A stretch of DNA of 64,000 nt from Sphingobium sp. CAP-1 (GCF_009720145.1 NZ_CP046253.1:248001-312000); one strand, 5' to 3'. Counted from the first letter of the stretch, positions 9,787 through 18,529 are shown. Notes: generated by a model from the letters alone, not told the origin. Translations and numbers: made by a program.

Positions 9787-10100
9787 CGATCGTCGCTCCT
9801 CTCACCCGCCTGTCCGGTCGCCCCAGGCTGTATTGGTCGTTGAATTTGAATTTTCTAATGCATTTGGACGATGAAATCGCCTTGAAAATGTCAATTTCGT
9901 ATTTTTATGTAAAAAACAATACGCAATAGACCGATTGATTTGCTTGCTGGTGTTGAAGTTTGCGACTAACGGAACCCATTCGGACATAAGTGCGCGTTAT
10001 CCTGGGTATGATGGCGACTTTTCTCGTGAAACGCCGCGTTACCGCGATAATGAGCGTCGATATTGACGACGAAAACTGTAAATGAACAAGGGAGGATGTC
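9787..10100. promoter_or_regulatory. Divergent regulatory region, AraC regulator / TonB receptor
   Basis: A 314-base AT-rich stretch with no gene. It contains an inverted repeat CGTATT (9898-9903) and AATACG (9918-9923), the TACGCA motif at 9920-9925 that recurs in other divergent regions, and at 9885-9898 a 14-base block identical to one in the hsaC promoter (GAAATTGACATTTT read on the minus strand, holding a perfect TTGACA). No confident -10 element was found for either gene. Confidence 0.55.
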
Positions 10101-12488
10101 ATGAAATCCGCATATCTTGCTGGCGTCGCTGGCTTGCTGGTTCTGCCACTTGCGACGGCCGCAAGCGCGCAGGAGGCCGGCGCGGCCGGCGCGCCGCAGG
10201 AACAGGCCGCCAATCTGGGCGATATCGTCGTCACCGCCCGTCGTTCTGCCGAAACCTTGCAGGACGTGCCCGTCGCCGTTACCGCGCTGGGCGGTGACTT
10301 CATCGAACGCCAGAATATTTCCAGCCCCGCCGATGTGCCGCAATTCGCGCCCAACCTGACCGTCGAGCAGCAGCCATCCAGCCTGTCGGCCGCGACCGTC
10401 TATATTCGCGGCATCGGCAATCAGGAACCGTCCGCCGTGTCGGAGCAGGGCGTGGGCATCTACCTCGACGGCGTCTATCTCGCCCGGTCGGCCGGTGCGG
10501 TGTTCGACCTGATCGATCTGGAGCGCATCGAAGTATTGCGCGGGCCGCAAGGCACGCTGTTCGGCCGCAACACCATCGGCGGCGCGCTGCAACTCATCTC
10601 GAAGAAGCCCGCCAGCGATATGGGCGTGACGGCCAAGGCCGGCTTCGGCCGCTTCAACGACTGGTATGCCAGGGCGCGGGTCGATACCGGCTATATCGTC
10701 GGGGATGTCATCAAAGCCTCGATCGCGGCCCAGCATCGCGAATCCAGGGGTTATGTGAACAACACGCTCACACCATCCTCGCAAGACCCCGGCGCGCTCA
10801 AGGCGAACTCGGTCGCGGTCGGGCTGGAAGGTGACTTCGGCGATGTCACGGTCAATTATAATTTCGACTATGATGATCGGAAGGGGACGCCCGCCTTCTT
10901 CCAGATCGTCGCGGCAACGCCGCTGGCGCAGGACTATTATTCGCAGTCGCCCAGCTATGGCGGAGCGCCCTTCCTGGTCGATCCGGTGCGTCAGGGTACC
11001 GTGCAGCAGGCCGGCTATGTCGATCGCAGCGGCGACTATCGCTACACCAGCAAGACCCGTGTGCAGGGTCATGCCTTGACCGTCAGCTACGAACCGATCC
11101 CGGAACTGACGATCAAGTCGATCACCGGCTATCGCAAATTCTTCCAGGACACGATCCTGAACCTGTCGGGCAACGGCGTGCTGATGGGCAAGGTCGTCGA
11201 CTTCACCTCTCCCACGCTCGTCTCGGTGCAGCCTGTCACCCCCTATAATGGTAACAACGCCCCGCAGAAACAGTGGCAGTTCAGTCAGGAATTGCAGGCG
11301 CTCGGCAAGGTGGGCGATGTCAGTTACCTGTTTGGCATGTATTATTTCTACGAAAAGGCGTCCGAATATAATCGCCAGGCGCTGACCCTCGTCATGCCGG
11401 TATCCGCGCTGACCGCGCTGGGCTTCCCGCAGGCGGTTGTCGATGGCATCTCGGCGCTCAACCCCGGCCTCTCGACGGTCGGCGTCAACGCCAACCCGAT
11501 TCAGGCTTTTGGCGGTACGTCCCAGTCGATGGCGATTTTCGGGCAGACGAGCTGGAAGCCGTCGGCGCTGGACGACAAGCTGGAAGTCACGCTGGGCGGC
11601 CGTTACACGGGCGACGACAAGACGGCCTATCTCGCCGGCGATGTCAGCCCGGTGCAGCGTGGTCGCAAGAGCTTCGACAATTTCTCCTGGCTGGCTTCGC
11701 TGTCCTATGACGTGGTCAGGAATGTCATGATCTATGGCCGCGTCTCGACCGGCTATCGGTCGGGTGGCATCAATCCGCGCGCCAGCGTCATCAACACGTT
11801 CGACCCGGAAAAGGCGACCGCCTATGAAGCGGGCATCAAGTCGCAATTCCTGAACAATCGTCTCCGCCTCAATGTGGCGGGCTACATCACCGACTATGAC
11901 GATCTTCAGGTCCAGCAATTCGCCGCAGGCAGCGGCGGGGCCACATCGCTGATCGTCAATGCGGGCAAGGTGCGCCTGTCGGGTTTCGAGGCGGAACTGA
12001 CGGCGCTGCCGTTCACCGGTTTCCAGATCGACGGGTCGGTGGGTTATGTGAAAACCAACTACAAGACCTTCCTGTTCCGCGATCCTGCAACCAACATCCT
12101 GCTGGATGTGGCCGATGACGCCAAGCCGCTCTATACGCCCAAGTGGAGCGTCCATTTGGGTGCCGAATATTCGCACCCGATTGGCGATGCACTGCTCCGC
12201 CTGCGTGGCGACTATTCACGCCGGACCAAAATCTGGTTCAATGCGCTGGACAACACTGCGCCCTTCAACCAGCAACTCATCTCCCCGGCCCAGACCAACG
12301 TGAAGGCGCGGCTGTCGGTCGAGGAAATTCGTCTGGGCAGCGGCAAGCTGGATGTTGGCTTGTGGGGTGATAACCTGCTCAACCAGAAGCGCCTGACCTA
12401 TGGCATCGATTTCGGGGCGCTGGGCTTTGCCGGTGCGACGTTCAACAAGCCGATTTCCTACGGCATCGACGCTCGTGTGAAGTTCTGA
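10101..12488 (+). CDS. TonB-dependent outer membrane receptor
   Basis: A 795-residue outer-membrane transporter powered by TonB/ExbBD. The N terminus is a signal peptide, MKSAYLAGVAGLLVLPLATA, cleaved probably after ASA. A TonB box-like DIVVTA follows at about residue 41, then the plug domain (VPVAVTAL through IRGIGNQ, and LRGPQGTLFGRNTIGGALQLI) and a long beta-barrel ending in ARVKF with the terminal phenylalanine needed for outer-membrane insertion. Receptors with this plug type are abundant in sphingomonads and are often linked to uptake of hydrophobic or aromatic compounds; steroid uptake is suggested by location only. GGAGG precedes the ATG. A strong terminator follows. Confidence 0.93.
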   Translation: MKSAYLAGVAGLLVLPLATAASAQEAGAAGAPQEQAANLGDIVVTARRSAETLQDVPVAVTALGGDFIERQNISSPADVPQFAPNLTVEQQPSSLSAATVYIRGIGNQEPSAVSEQGVGIYLDGVYLARSAGAVFDLIDLERIEVLRGPQGTLFGRNTIGGALQLISKKPASDMGVTAKAGFGRFNDWYARARVDTGYIVGDVIKASIAAQHRESRGYVNNTLTPSSQDPGALKANSVAVGLEGDFGDVTVNYNFDYDDRKGTPAFFQIVAATPLAQDYYSQSPSYGGAPFLVDPVRQGTVQQAGYVDRSGDYRYTSKTRVQGHALTVSYEPIPELTIKSITGYRKFFQDTILNLSGNGVLMGKVVDFTSPTLVSVQPVTPYNGNNAPQKQWQFSQELQALGKVGDVSYLFGMYYFYEKASEYNRQALTLVMPVSALTALGFPQAVVDGISALNPGLSTVGVNANPIQAFGGTSQSMAIFGQTSWKPSALDDKLEVTLGGRYTGDDKTAYLAGDVSPVQRGRKSFDNFSWLASLSYDVVRNVMIYGRVSTGYRSGGINPRASVINTFDPEKATAYEAGIKSQFLNNRLRLNVAGYITDYDDLQVQQFAAGSGGATSLIVNAGKVRLSGFEAELTALPFTGFQIDGSVGYVKTNYKTFLFRDPATNILLDVADDAKPLYTPKWSVHLGAEYSHPIGDALLRLRGDYSRRTKIWFNALDNTAPFNQQLISPAQTNVKARLSVEEIRLGSGKLDVGLWGDNLLNQKRLTYGIDFGALGFAGATFNKPISYGIDARVKF

Positions 12489-12533
12489 CGGAAAGCCGGT
12501 GGGCGGCCTCGACAGCGGGGCCGCCCAGGAATG

Positions 12534-12574
12534 AAAAAAAGGACGCGAGGCGGTGATCGCCTCGCGTCCTTTTT
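12534..12574. terminator. Bidirectional Rho-independent terminator
   Basis: A perfect 12-bp stem, 12541-12552 pairing with 12558-12569, with loop GTGAT. It is flanked by seven A on the left and five T on the right, so it terminates both the receptor gene and the converging flavoprotein gene. A second weaker GC-rich hairpin lies just before it (12501-12526). Confidence 0.92.
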
Positions 12575-12596
12575 CCTGTTCAGGGGGCAGAAGTTA

Positions 12597-14744
12597 TCAG
12601 CGTCCCATGGCTGCGACCGCTTCGGCCGCACCGCGAATGGCGCCCTCGATATAGGTGACGCCGGTGCCGTCGCCGATCTCGGTCACGGCATGGCCAGCCC
12701 CCCGCAATGCATTGGCGAGGGTGGAGTCGCCATGGGCGCCCATGGCAACCACGACATGGTCTGCGGGAACGCTTTGCGCTCCCCCCGAAGCGGCGGTGAA
12801 ATCGACCGTCCCTTTGCCGATGCTGATGTCGCTGGCGCCAGCGAACATGGCGACGCCATGTTCGCGCAACTCCGCGAGCAGCCGCATCCGCCGGACCAGC
12901 AACAGGCCGCCGCCGAATTTCGGCGCATCGCCCACGATCGTTACTTCGCGGCCGCGCTCCATCAGAAATTCGGCCAGTTCGCACCCAACCAGTTCGCCGC
13001 CGATAATCACCACCTTCTTGCCCAGTGGCATCCATGTGTGGGTCGCCTTGCGCACCAGTTCCAGATTGGAGGTCGCGCCGGTCGCCGCGCCGACCTTGGT
13101 GGCGAGGCGGGTCGTCCAGCTCGTCTTGCGGCGGATGGAGGCGCTGTCCTCGCCCAGCATCATGCCGCGCAGGTCGTCGCCCGACAGAACGAAATCCTGA
13201 TCATTGCCGGGAATGGGCGGCATATCACGCACCGCGCCGGTGGCGACGATCACCCTGTCGGGCTTCAGGCTGGCGATCAGTTCCGGCGTAGCCTGCGTTT
13301 TCAGGCGCACGTCGACGGAGGACTTGCCGATCTCCCGCCGCAGCCAGTTGAGCAGTCGCTCATTGGGTTCATAGGCCAATGCCGCAAAGCGCAGCGTGCC
13401 CCCCAGTCGGTCGGATCTTTCGATCAACGTCACTTTCGCGCCCGCCTGATCCAGCCGCCGCGCGGCTTCCATGCCGCCGGGGCCGCCGCCGACGATGACG
13501 ACATGGCCCGGCACCGTGGCGGGCGACCAGTCCAGATCTTCAAAGCCCGTTTCGGATCGCACCGCGCATCGCACCTGCTCGCGCAGATAGGCGGTCGACA
13601 CGCAGGTATAGCAATAGATGCAGGGGCGAATATCCTCGATCCGGTCCTCCGCCAGCTTTACCGGCAGGTCCGGGTCGGCCAGCAGCTTGCGACCCATGGC
13701 CAGGAAATCGAACTCCCCGTCGACAAGCCCCTTGTTGCCCCGGTCGATTTCGACCCGGCCGGACGCGATGACGGGAATGCCCACCGTTTTGCGGATCGCG
13801 GCGGCATATTCCAGATGAATGCCTGGCTCGTGCGGGATGTTGGATGCCGAATGCAGCTTCCCCTGGCCGACATCATGATAGGCGGTGACGGTGATCCCAT
13901 CAGCTCCGGCGGCTTCCACCATTGGTGCCAGTTCCTTGGCATGGTCGATGGTGATGCCGTTCTTCTTGCCCATTTCGCGCGAGTCCATCTTGACCCACAT
14001 CGGAAAGTCGGGGCCGACCGCTTCGCGCACGGCGCGCACGACTTCCAGCAACAGGCGCGCGCGCCCCTTCAGGTCGCCGCCATATTCGTCGGTGCGCGTG
14101 TTGGTCGCGGGCGACATGAAGGAGGACAGCAGATAGCCATGCCCGCCATGAATCTCGATTCCGTCAAAGCCCGTATTTTTGGCGCGGATTGCGGCGTCGG
14201 CGAACTGCCGCACGGCAAGGGCGATGTCATCCTTTTCCAGCACCTTGATCTGCGGAACCGCGCCGCCGGCAAAGGCGGCCATTTCTTCGGGCAGGAAAAA
14301 GTCCGGGAAGTCGCCTGCGAAGGGCGGTGGATAGGCCGGCCCCCAGAGGGGATGGCCCTCGCCCGCTGAATGGGTGGCGACCAGTCCGCCATGATGCAGT
14401 TGCGTGGCGATCCGTCCGCCCGCGGCATGGACGGTATCAACCAGCCGCTTCAGGCCTGGCAGGAAGCGATCGTCGGAAATGGCGGTCTGTCGGGGCTGCA
14501 CCGCACCCACCGGCCAGGCGACGCCCATCACGCCCGTCACGATCATCCCCGCGCCGCCTTTGGCCTGTGCGACATGATAATCGATCAGGCGCTGGCCGAC
14601 CGTGCCGTCCTCTTCGGCCAGGCTGACGCCCATGGCGGTCACGAAAATGCGATTCGGCACTGTCAGCGTGCCAATCTGTCCGGGGCTGCTCAAGGTTATG
14701 GAACCACTGGAAGCCCTGCGAACCGGGGCGGTGGCGACGGACAT
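12597..14744 (-). CDS. Old yellow enzyme-type FMN/FAD/4Fe-4S oxidoreductase
   Basis: A 715-residue multidomain flavoprotein of the 2,4-dienoyl-CoA reductase/trimethylamine dehydrogenase/BaiCD-BaiH type. Residues about 15-375 form the OYE barrel (LHHGG, EIHGGHGYLLSSFMSP, ASGRVE). A cysteine cluster CIYCYTC with a fourth cysteine 12 residues on fits the 4Fe-4S site. The second half has an FAD motif VIVGGGPGGMEAARR and an NAD(P)H motif VIIGGELVGCELAEFL. It would reduce an enone or dienoyl double bond using NAD(P)H. In steroid or bile-acid metabolism such enzymes remove ring double bonds, but which bond is unknown. It diverges from a SnoaL-like gene; a TGCGTA motif lies 25 bases upstream. Confidence 0.9.
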   Translation of the reverse strand: MSVATAPVRRASSGSITLSSPGQIGTLTVPNRIFVTAMGVSLAEEDGTVGQRLIDYHVAQAKGGAGMIVTGVMGVAWPVGAVQPRQTAISDDRFLPGLKRLVDTVHAAGGRIATQLHHGGLVATHSAGEGHPLWGPAYPPPFAGDFPDFFLPEEMAAFAGGAVPQIKVLEKDDIALAVRQFADAAIRAKNTGFDGIEIHGGHGYLLSSFMSPATNTRTDEYGGDLKGRARLLLEVVRAVREAVGPDFPMWVKMDSREMGKKNGITIDHAKELAPMVEAAGADGITVTAYHDVGQGKLHSASNIPHEPGIHLEYAAAIRKTVGIPVIASGRVEIDRGNKGLVDGEFDFLAMGRKLLADPDLPVKLAEDRIEDIRPCIYCYTCVSTAYLREQVRCAVRSETGFEDLDWSPATVPGHVVIVGGGPGGMEAARRLDQAGAKVTLIERSDRLGGTLRFAALAYEPNERLLNWLRREIGKSSVDVRLKTQATPELIASLKPDRVIVATGAVRDMPPIPGNDQDFVLSGDDLRGMMLGEDSASIRRKTSWTTRLATKVGAATGATSNLELVRKATHTWMPLGKKVVIIGGELVGCELAEFLMERGREVTIVGDAPKFGGGLLLVRRMRLLAELREHGVAMFAGASDISIGKGTVDFTAASGGAQSVPADHVVVAMGAHGDSTLANALRGAGHAVTEIGDGTGVTYIEGAIRGAAEAVAAMGR

Positions 14745-14855
14745 TGCAATCTCTCCTATATCGTCAAATGCGTAACTTTTAACTTTTCATATCACGCTTA
14801 AAGGCGCTAGTCTCATTCAATAATTACATATCGCGTAGACTTTGGTGGGAGGTGG

Positions 14856-15371
14856 ATGTTGCGGCAATGGCTTGACCGGATGGCGCTGCACGATCTGGTG
14901 ATGCGCTATTGCCGGGGGTGCGACCGGCGTGATTTCGCGCTGGTGCGTTCCCTCTATCATGATGACGCGATCGACGATCATGGCGGGATGTTCAGGGGCG
15001 GCCCGGATGCCTTTGTCGAATGGTTGCCGCAGGTTACGTCTCATTGGGAATTGACGCGTCATAGCATCGGCAACAGCCTGTTCGTGATCGATGGCGATCA
15101 TGCCGAGGGAGAACATTATGTCGAGGCCTGGCACCGCACCCCTGAGCCAGACCCCCGGCTGTTCATTGTGCTGGGTCGCTATCTCGATCGCTATGAGCGG
15201 CGGGCTGGCGAATGGAAATTCATCTATCGCAGCCTGGTGTTCGATCATGGATCGATCATGCCGGTGGACAAGGAGGTTATGGACCGTATGAGCAAGGATG
15301 CCCCCAATGGACGGGCGGATCGGGATGATCCGTCCTTTACCTATCCTCTTCTTGCGGGACTGGGGGCATGA
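14856..15371 (+). CDS. SnoaL-like protein, possible dehydratase
   Basis: A 171-residue NTF2-fold protein. The pattern LHDLVMRYCRGCDRRD (Tyr and Asp five residues apart) and a later histidine in TRHSIGN resemble the Tyr/Asp/His set of the SnoaL_4 group to which the bile-acid dehydratase BaiE and sphingomonad hydroxysteroid dehydratases belong. That makes a steroid dehydratase a reasonable guess but not proven. Start ATG 14856 has GGGAGG close upstream; ATG 14880 is an alternative. Its stop overlaps the start of the next gene (ATGA), so the two are translationally coupled. Confidence 0.75.
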   Translation: MLRQWLDRMALHDLVMRYCRGCDRRDFALVRSLYHDDAIDDHGGMFRGGPDAFVEWLPQVTSHWELTRHSIGNSLFVIDGDHAEGEHYVEAWHRTPEPDPRLFIVLGRYLDRYERRAGEWKFIYRSLVFDHGSIMPVDKEVMDRMSKDAPNGRADRDDPSFTYPLLAGLGA

Positions 15372-16440
15372 GGGGCGCGGTCTGGGACGGGGAGGCGCTG
15401 TTCGTTACCGACCGGCTGGACCTGCGGCCACTGGCGGACGGGGAAGTGCGCGTCCGGGTGTTGCGGTCGGGCATTTGCCATACCGACATCGCGATGATGA
15501 CGCCGCACCTTCCCAAGCTGCCGATCGTGCTGGGGCATGAAGCGGCGGGTGAAATCGTCCAGTTGGGGGCAAGGTTGACGGTTGGGCCGTGGGCGACCGT
15601 GTGACGGTCGGCACGCAGACGCCTTGTGGACAATGTCGGGAATGTCGTCGGGGCGAACCGCATAATTGCGACATCAACTGGGGCTTCGCTCCTAATTTCC
15701 CCTTTTCCCTGGATGGCGCTCCGGTCGCCTCCTTCGCCAATGTCTCCTCCTTCGCCGAGGAAATAGTGGTCAAGGCGTCGCAGCTTTTCGCCATTGACGA
15801 CATGCCGCCCGAACAGGGCGCGCTGATCGGCTGCGCGGTTTCGACCGGCGTCTGTGCATCGCGCGTGCTGGGCCAGGTGCGCGCGGAAGATAATGTCGTG
15901 ATATTCGGGGTTGGCGGGATCGGCGTCAACGCCATTCAGGGTGCGGCACGCATGGGTGCACATGTGATCGCGGTTGATGCCAACCCCGCCAAGGAAGCGG
16001 TGGCGCGGCAATTTGGCGCCTCGGCCTTCGTTCGGGCTGATCCGGCGCAGGACAATGCATCCGCGGCGGCGGCGCTGGCGCAGGGGCATGGCCCCATCGA
16101 CCTGGTGGTCGAATGCAGCGGCGCGGTGGGCGCGATCGAAACGGCGTTGCGCTGCACGAAGCGCGGCGGGCGGGTCGTGCTGATCGGCATGTCGCGATCA
16201 GGTGCGCAGGCGACCCTGCCGCTGGAAAAATTCGTGCTGGGCGGCGAGGTGATCGCCACCATGAATGGCGGCGCGTTGCCCGACCGTGATTATCCCGAAC
16301 TGATCGCCCAGGCGCGGGACGGGCGGCTGAACCTTGCCGATCAGATCAGCGGCGTGTGGCCGCTGGCCCGGATCGATGAGGCGATCGCCGCGCTCAAGGC
16401 TGGAGAAGTCACGCGCGCGCTGGTCGACCATGAACGCTGA
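15368..16440 (+). pseudogene. Zinc alcohol dehydrogenase broken by a one-base frameshift
   Basis: A medium-chain zinc-dependent alcohol dehydrogenase split into two frames. The first (15368-15604) holds the start, SGICHTDI with the catalytic-zinc cysteine, and GHEAAGEIVQLG. The second continues with VGDRVTVGTQTPCGQC, the structural-zinc cysteines (CGQCRECRRGEPHNC), the NAD motif VVIFGVGGIG and the normal C terminus to 16440. Adding one G to the five-G run at 15565-15569 would restore LGGKVDGWAVGDRV, a normal family sequence, across the junction. So a single G is missing here, by real mutation or sequencing error in a homopolymer. If intact the protein would be about 357 residues. It overlaps the SnoaL-like gene by four bases. 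Confidence 0.85.
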
Positions 16441-16444
16441 GAAG

Positions 16445-16840
16445 TCAGGCTTTCAGCCGTTCCAGTAGTTCGATCCGATGGCCGAGAGGATCAAGGATAT
16501 AGGCAAGGCGCAGGCCATGATCGGGAATTTCGGTCGGCGCGATGTCGATGGAGGCACCCGCCGCCACGGCCTGTTCCAATATGGCGTCCAGGCTTTCGAC
16601 CATGAAGCCGGTGGTCGCTTCGCCGGGGGCGGGGCACGGGGCGTTGGGGTAGCAGATGAGGATCAGATTGGCGGCAGGCGGGCGGGCACCCGGCACCGCC
16701 ATGATCACCTCATGCATCAACCGTGCGCCGTCGCCAAAATCGACCCGGCCGACCGTCTCCAGCCCCAGGCCCGTGGTGTAGAAAGCCTCTGCGGCGGCGA
16801 TATCCGCGACCTGGATCTTGGTGAAGCTGAATGCCTGCAT
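16445..16840 (-). CDS. Glyoxalase/VOC superfamily protein
   Basis: A 131-residue single-module VOC protein. The N-terminal FTKIQVADIAAAEAFYTTGLG and the C-terminal LAYILDPLGHRIELLE form the usual beta-alpha-beta-beta-beta units; the terminal glutamate of IELLE is the usual metal ligand position. Such small proteins include lyases, isomerases and epimerases, and no reaction can be assigned. It is transcribed away from the DUF1214-like gene across a 107-base region with paired motifs, and converges on the broken alcohol dehydrogenase with only four bases between. Confidence 0.82.
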   Translation of the reverse strand: MQAFSFTKIQVADIAAAEAFYTTGLGLETVGRVDFGDGARLMHEVIMAVPGARPPAANLILICYPNAPCPAPGEATTGFMVESLDAILEQAVAAGASIDIAPTEIPDHGLRLAYILDPLGHRIELLERLKA

Positions 16841-16862
16841 CTCTATCCTATCCTTTCATTAA

Positions 16863-16934
16863 TACGCATAAGAGAAAATAATTTGCCATCATATGCACAA
16901 ATATGAACAATGATGGCATATTAAGATACGCATA
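16863..16934. promoter_or_regulatory. Divergent promoter region with nested symmetric motifs
   Basis: Two copies of TACGCATA (16863-16870 and 16927-16934) flank a perfect 9-bp inverted repeat TGCCATCAT (16884-16892) and ATGATGGCA (16910-16918). The inverted repeat sits almost midway between the two outer motifs. The region separates the VOC gene (minus) from the DUF1214-like gene (plus), which fits a shared operator site. Confidence 0.55.
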
Positions 16935-16947
16935 TACGGAGAAAGTC

Positions 16948-18039
16948 ATGACTGAGGAGAGGCAGGCAGGCACCGCGCGATTGTCCGCAAGCTGGCGGGA
17001 ATTTTGTGAAAGGCTGGCGCAGGCCGGGGACATTCTTGACCGGCCCGGTGCGCCGGATACACCCACCGATCAGGCGGAGGGGTTGCGCTATCTCTCCCGG
17101 TTGACGCGCACCGCGCTCAACATGCTGGTCGACTCAAGCGACCCTGATTTTCCGCGCATCTTCCTGCTCACGGATGACAGCATCAAGATCGGCGCGGACA
17201 ATCCCGACAATCTCTATCAGCAGATCGTCGTGCGCGGCGACCGTGATTATCGCATCGTCGGCAAGCGCAACAGCGTGCCTTATTTCTCGATCGGGTCCAA
17301 GGCTAACCGCTATGCCATAGATGGCACCATGGCTTCGACCGGGGAAATCGAACTGGCCGACATGGAATTCGGCCCGGACGGCAGCTTCGAAATTCTTGTC
17401 AGCAAGACGCACAAGCCCGGCAACTGGTTGCCGATGGCGGACGACACGACGCTGCTCATCATCCGCCAGACCTTCAACGACAAGCGAACGGAGGTTGCGG
17501 CCGATGTCCGGATCGAACGGGTCAGCGATGGTCCCGCCGTGCCCGCCATTCTCTCGCCGGAAGTCATCGAGGCGCAGCTCAACGGTGCCGCTGCCTGGGT
17601 GCGGGGAACGGCCAACACCTTCGCCGACTGGTCCCAGTGGTTCATGGAACAGCCCAACCGCATCTATGACGGCAAGGAGCAGGCCTTCTACCAGCGGGCG
17701 GGCGGTGATCCAAAGATCTGGTATGGCCATATCTATTTCGACCTTGCCCCCGACGAAGCGCTGGTCATCACCGCAACGCCGCCCGCCTGCCGCTTCTGGA
17801 ATTTCCAGATCGACAATTGGTGGATGGAATCGATGGATCATGTGAATCGCAAGGTCTGGGTCAACGGCGCGCAGGCGCACTATGAAGAAGATGGCAGCGT
17901 CGTCATCGTCTGCGCCGATCGCGATCCGGGCTATGGCAACTGGATCGACCTGTCGGGCCATCGCAGCGGCACGGGCCTATGGCGCTGGATCGAGGCGGAC
18001 GCGCATCCGGTGCCCCGGTGCAGGGTTGTCAAACTTTGA
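16948..18039 (+). CDS. DUF1214-like protein
   Basis: A 363-residue soluble protein. The C-terminal third has the pattern of the DUF1214 family: FWNFQIDNWWMES, a run with HYEEDGSVVIVCADRDPG, then NWIDLSGHRSGTGLWRW and a charged tail. The N-terminal part has alternating strands with no known catalytic motif. The start at 16948 is chosen because GGAG lies eight bases upstream and an upstream ATG at 16903 falls within the regulatory repeats. DUF1214 proteins often sit in sphingomonad steroid and aromatic clusters, without a known function. It is followed by an overlapping SnoaL-like gene. Confidence 0.72.
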   Translation: MTEERQAGTARLSASWREFCERLAQAGDILDRPGAPDTPTDQAEGLRYLSRLTRTALNMLVDSSDPDFPRIFLLTDDSIKIGADNPDNLYQQIVVRGDRDYRIVGKRNSVPYFSIGSKANRYAIDGTMASTGEIELADMEFGPDGSFEILVSKTHKPGNWLPMADDTTLLIIRQTFNDKRTEVAADVRIERVSDGPAVPAILSPEVIEAQLNGAAAWVRGTANTFADWSQWFMEQPNRIYDGKEQAFYQRAGGDPKIWYGHIYFDLAPDEALVITATPPACRFWNFQIDNWWMESMDHVNRKVWVNGAQAHYEEDGSVVIVCADRDPGYGNWIDLSGHRSGTGLWRWIEADAHPVPRCRVVKL

Positions 18040-18509
18040 AAGATGTCTTGGCCGCGCGGATAGCAGCACTGGAGGACAGGGACGCGATCCGTGACCTGAT
18101 CGCGCGCTATGGTCCTTTGGCCGATGCGGGGGATTGCGCAGGCGCGGCGGCGTTGTGGACGCCCGATGGTGTTTACGAGGTTGGCGGCTTCGGCGAATAT
18201 CGCGGCCGGGCAGCAATACAGGCACTGCTGGAGGGGGAAAGTCATCAGGCGCTGATCCATGGCGGCGCGGCGCATATACTCAGCCCGCCGGTGATCGCGC
18301 TTGATGGGGATCGTGCGACCGCCCGAACCTATTCCGTGGTTTTTCGCCGTATCGGGGAGGGCTGGGAAGCGCATCGCGTGGCCGCCAATGTCTGGCACCT
18401 TGCCCGGACAGGCGAAGGGTGGCGGGCGACACGGCGGATCAATCGCCTGCTTGACGGCAATGTCGATGCACGGGCACTGTTGGACCAACCGGATCTTTCG
18501 CCGGACTGA
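18036..18509 (+). CDS. SnoaL-like protein, possible dehydratase
   Basis: A 157-residue NTF2-fold protein with the N-terminal pattern DRDAIRDLIARYGPLADAGD (Tyr then Asp five residues on) and a histidine in HGGAAHILSPP, again the Tyr/Asp/His arrangement seen in SnoaL_4 dehydratases. No ATG suits the start: TTG at 18036 overlaps the stop codon of the DUF1214-like gene (TTGA), and this is the most economical start, giving coupled translation. A start further upstream, within the previous gene, is possible. Followed after 20 bases by the transporter. Confidence 0.68.
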   Translation: MKDVLAARIAALEDRDAIRDLIARYGPLADAGDCAGAAALWTPDGVYEVGGFGEYRGRAAIQALLEGESHQALIHGGAAHILSPPVIALDGDRATARTYSVVFRRIGEGWEAHRVAANVWHLARTGEGWRATRRINRLLDGNVDARALLDQPDLSPD

Positions 18510-18529
18510 AACGACGAGAGGGGGTGGGG

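Noticed and set aside
9966..12176. A 736-codon minus-strand open frame opposite the TonB receptor
   Set aside because: Antisense shadow; the plus-strand receptor has signal peptide, plug and barrel.
12531..14369. A 612-codon plus-strand open frame opposite the flavoprotein
   Set aside because: Starts inside the terminator; no motif; antisense shadow of the 715-residue flavoprotein.
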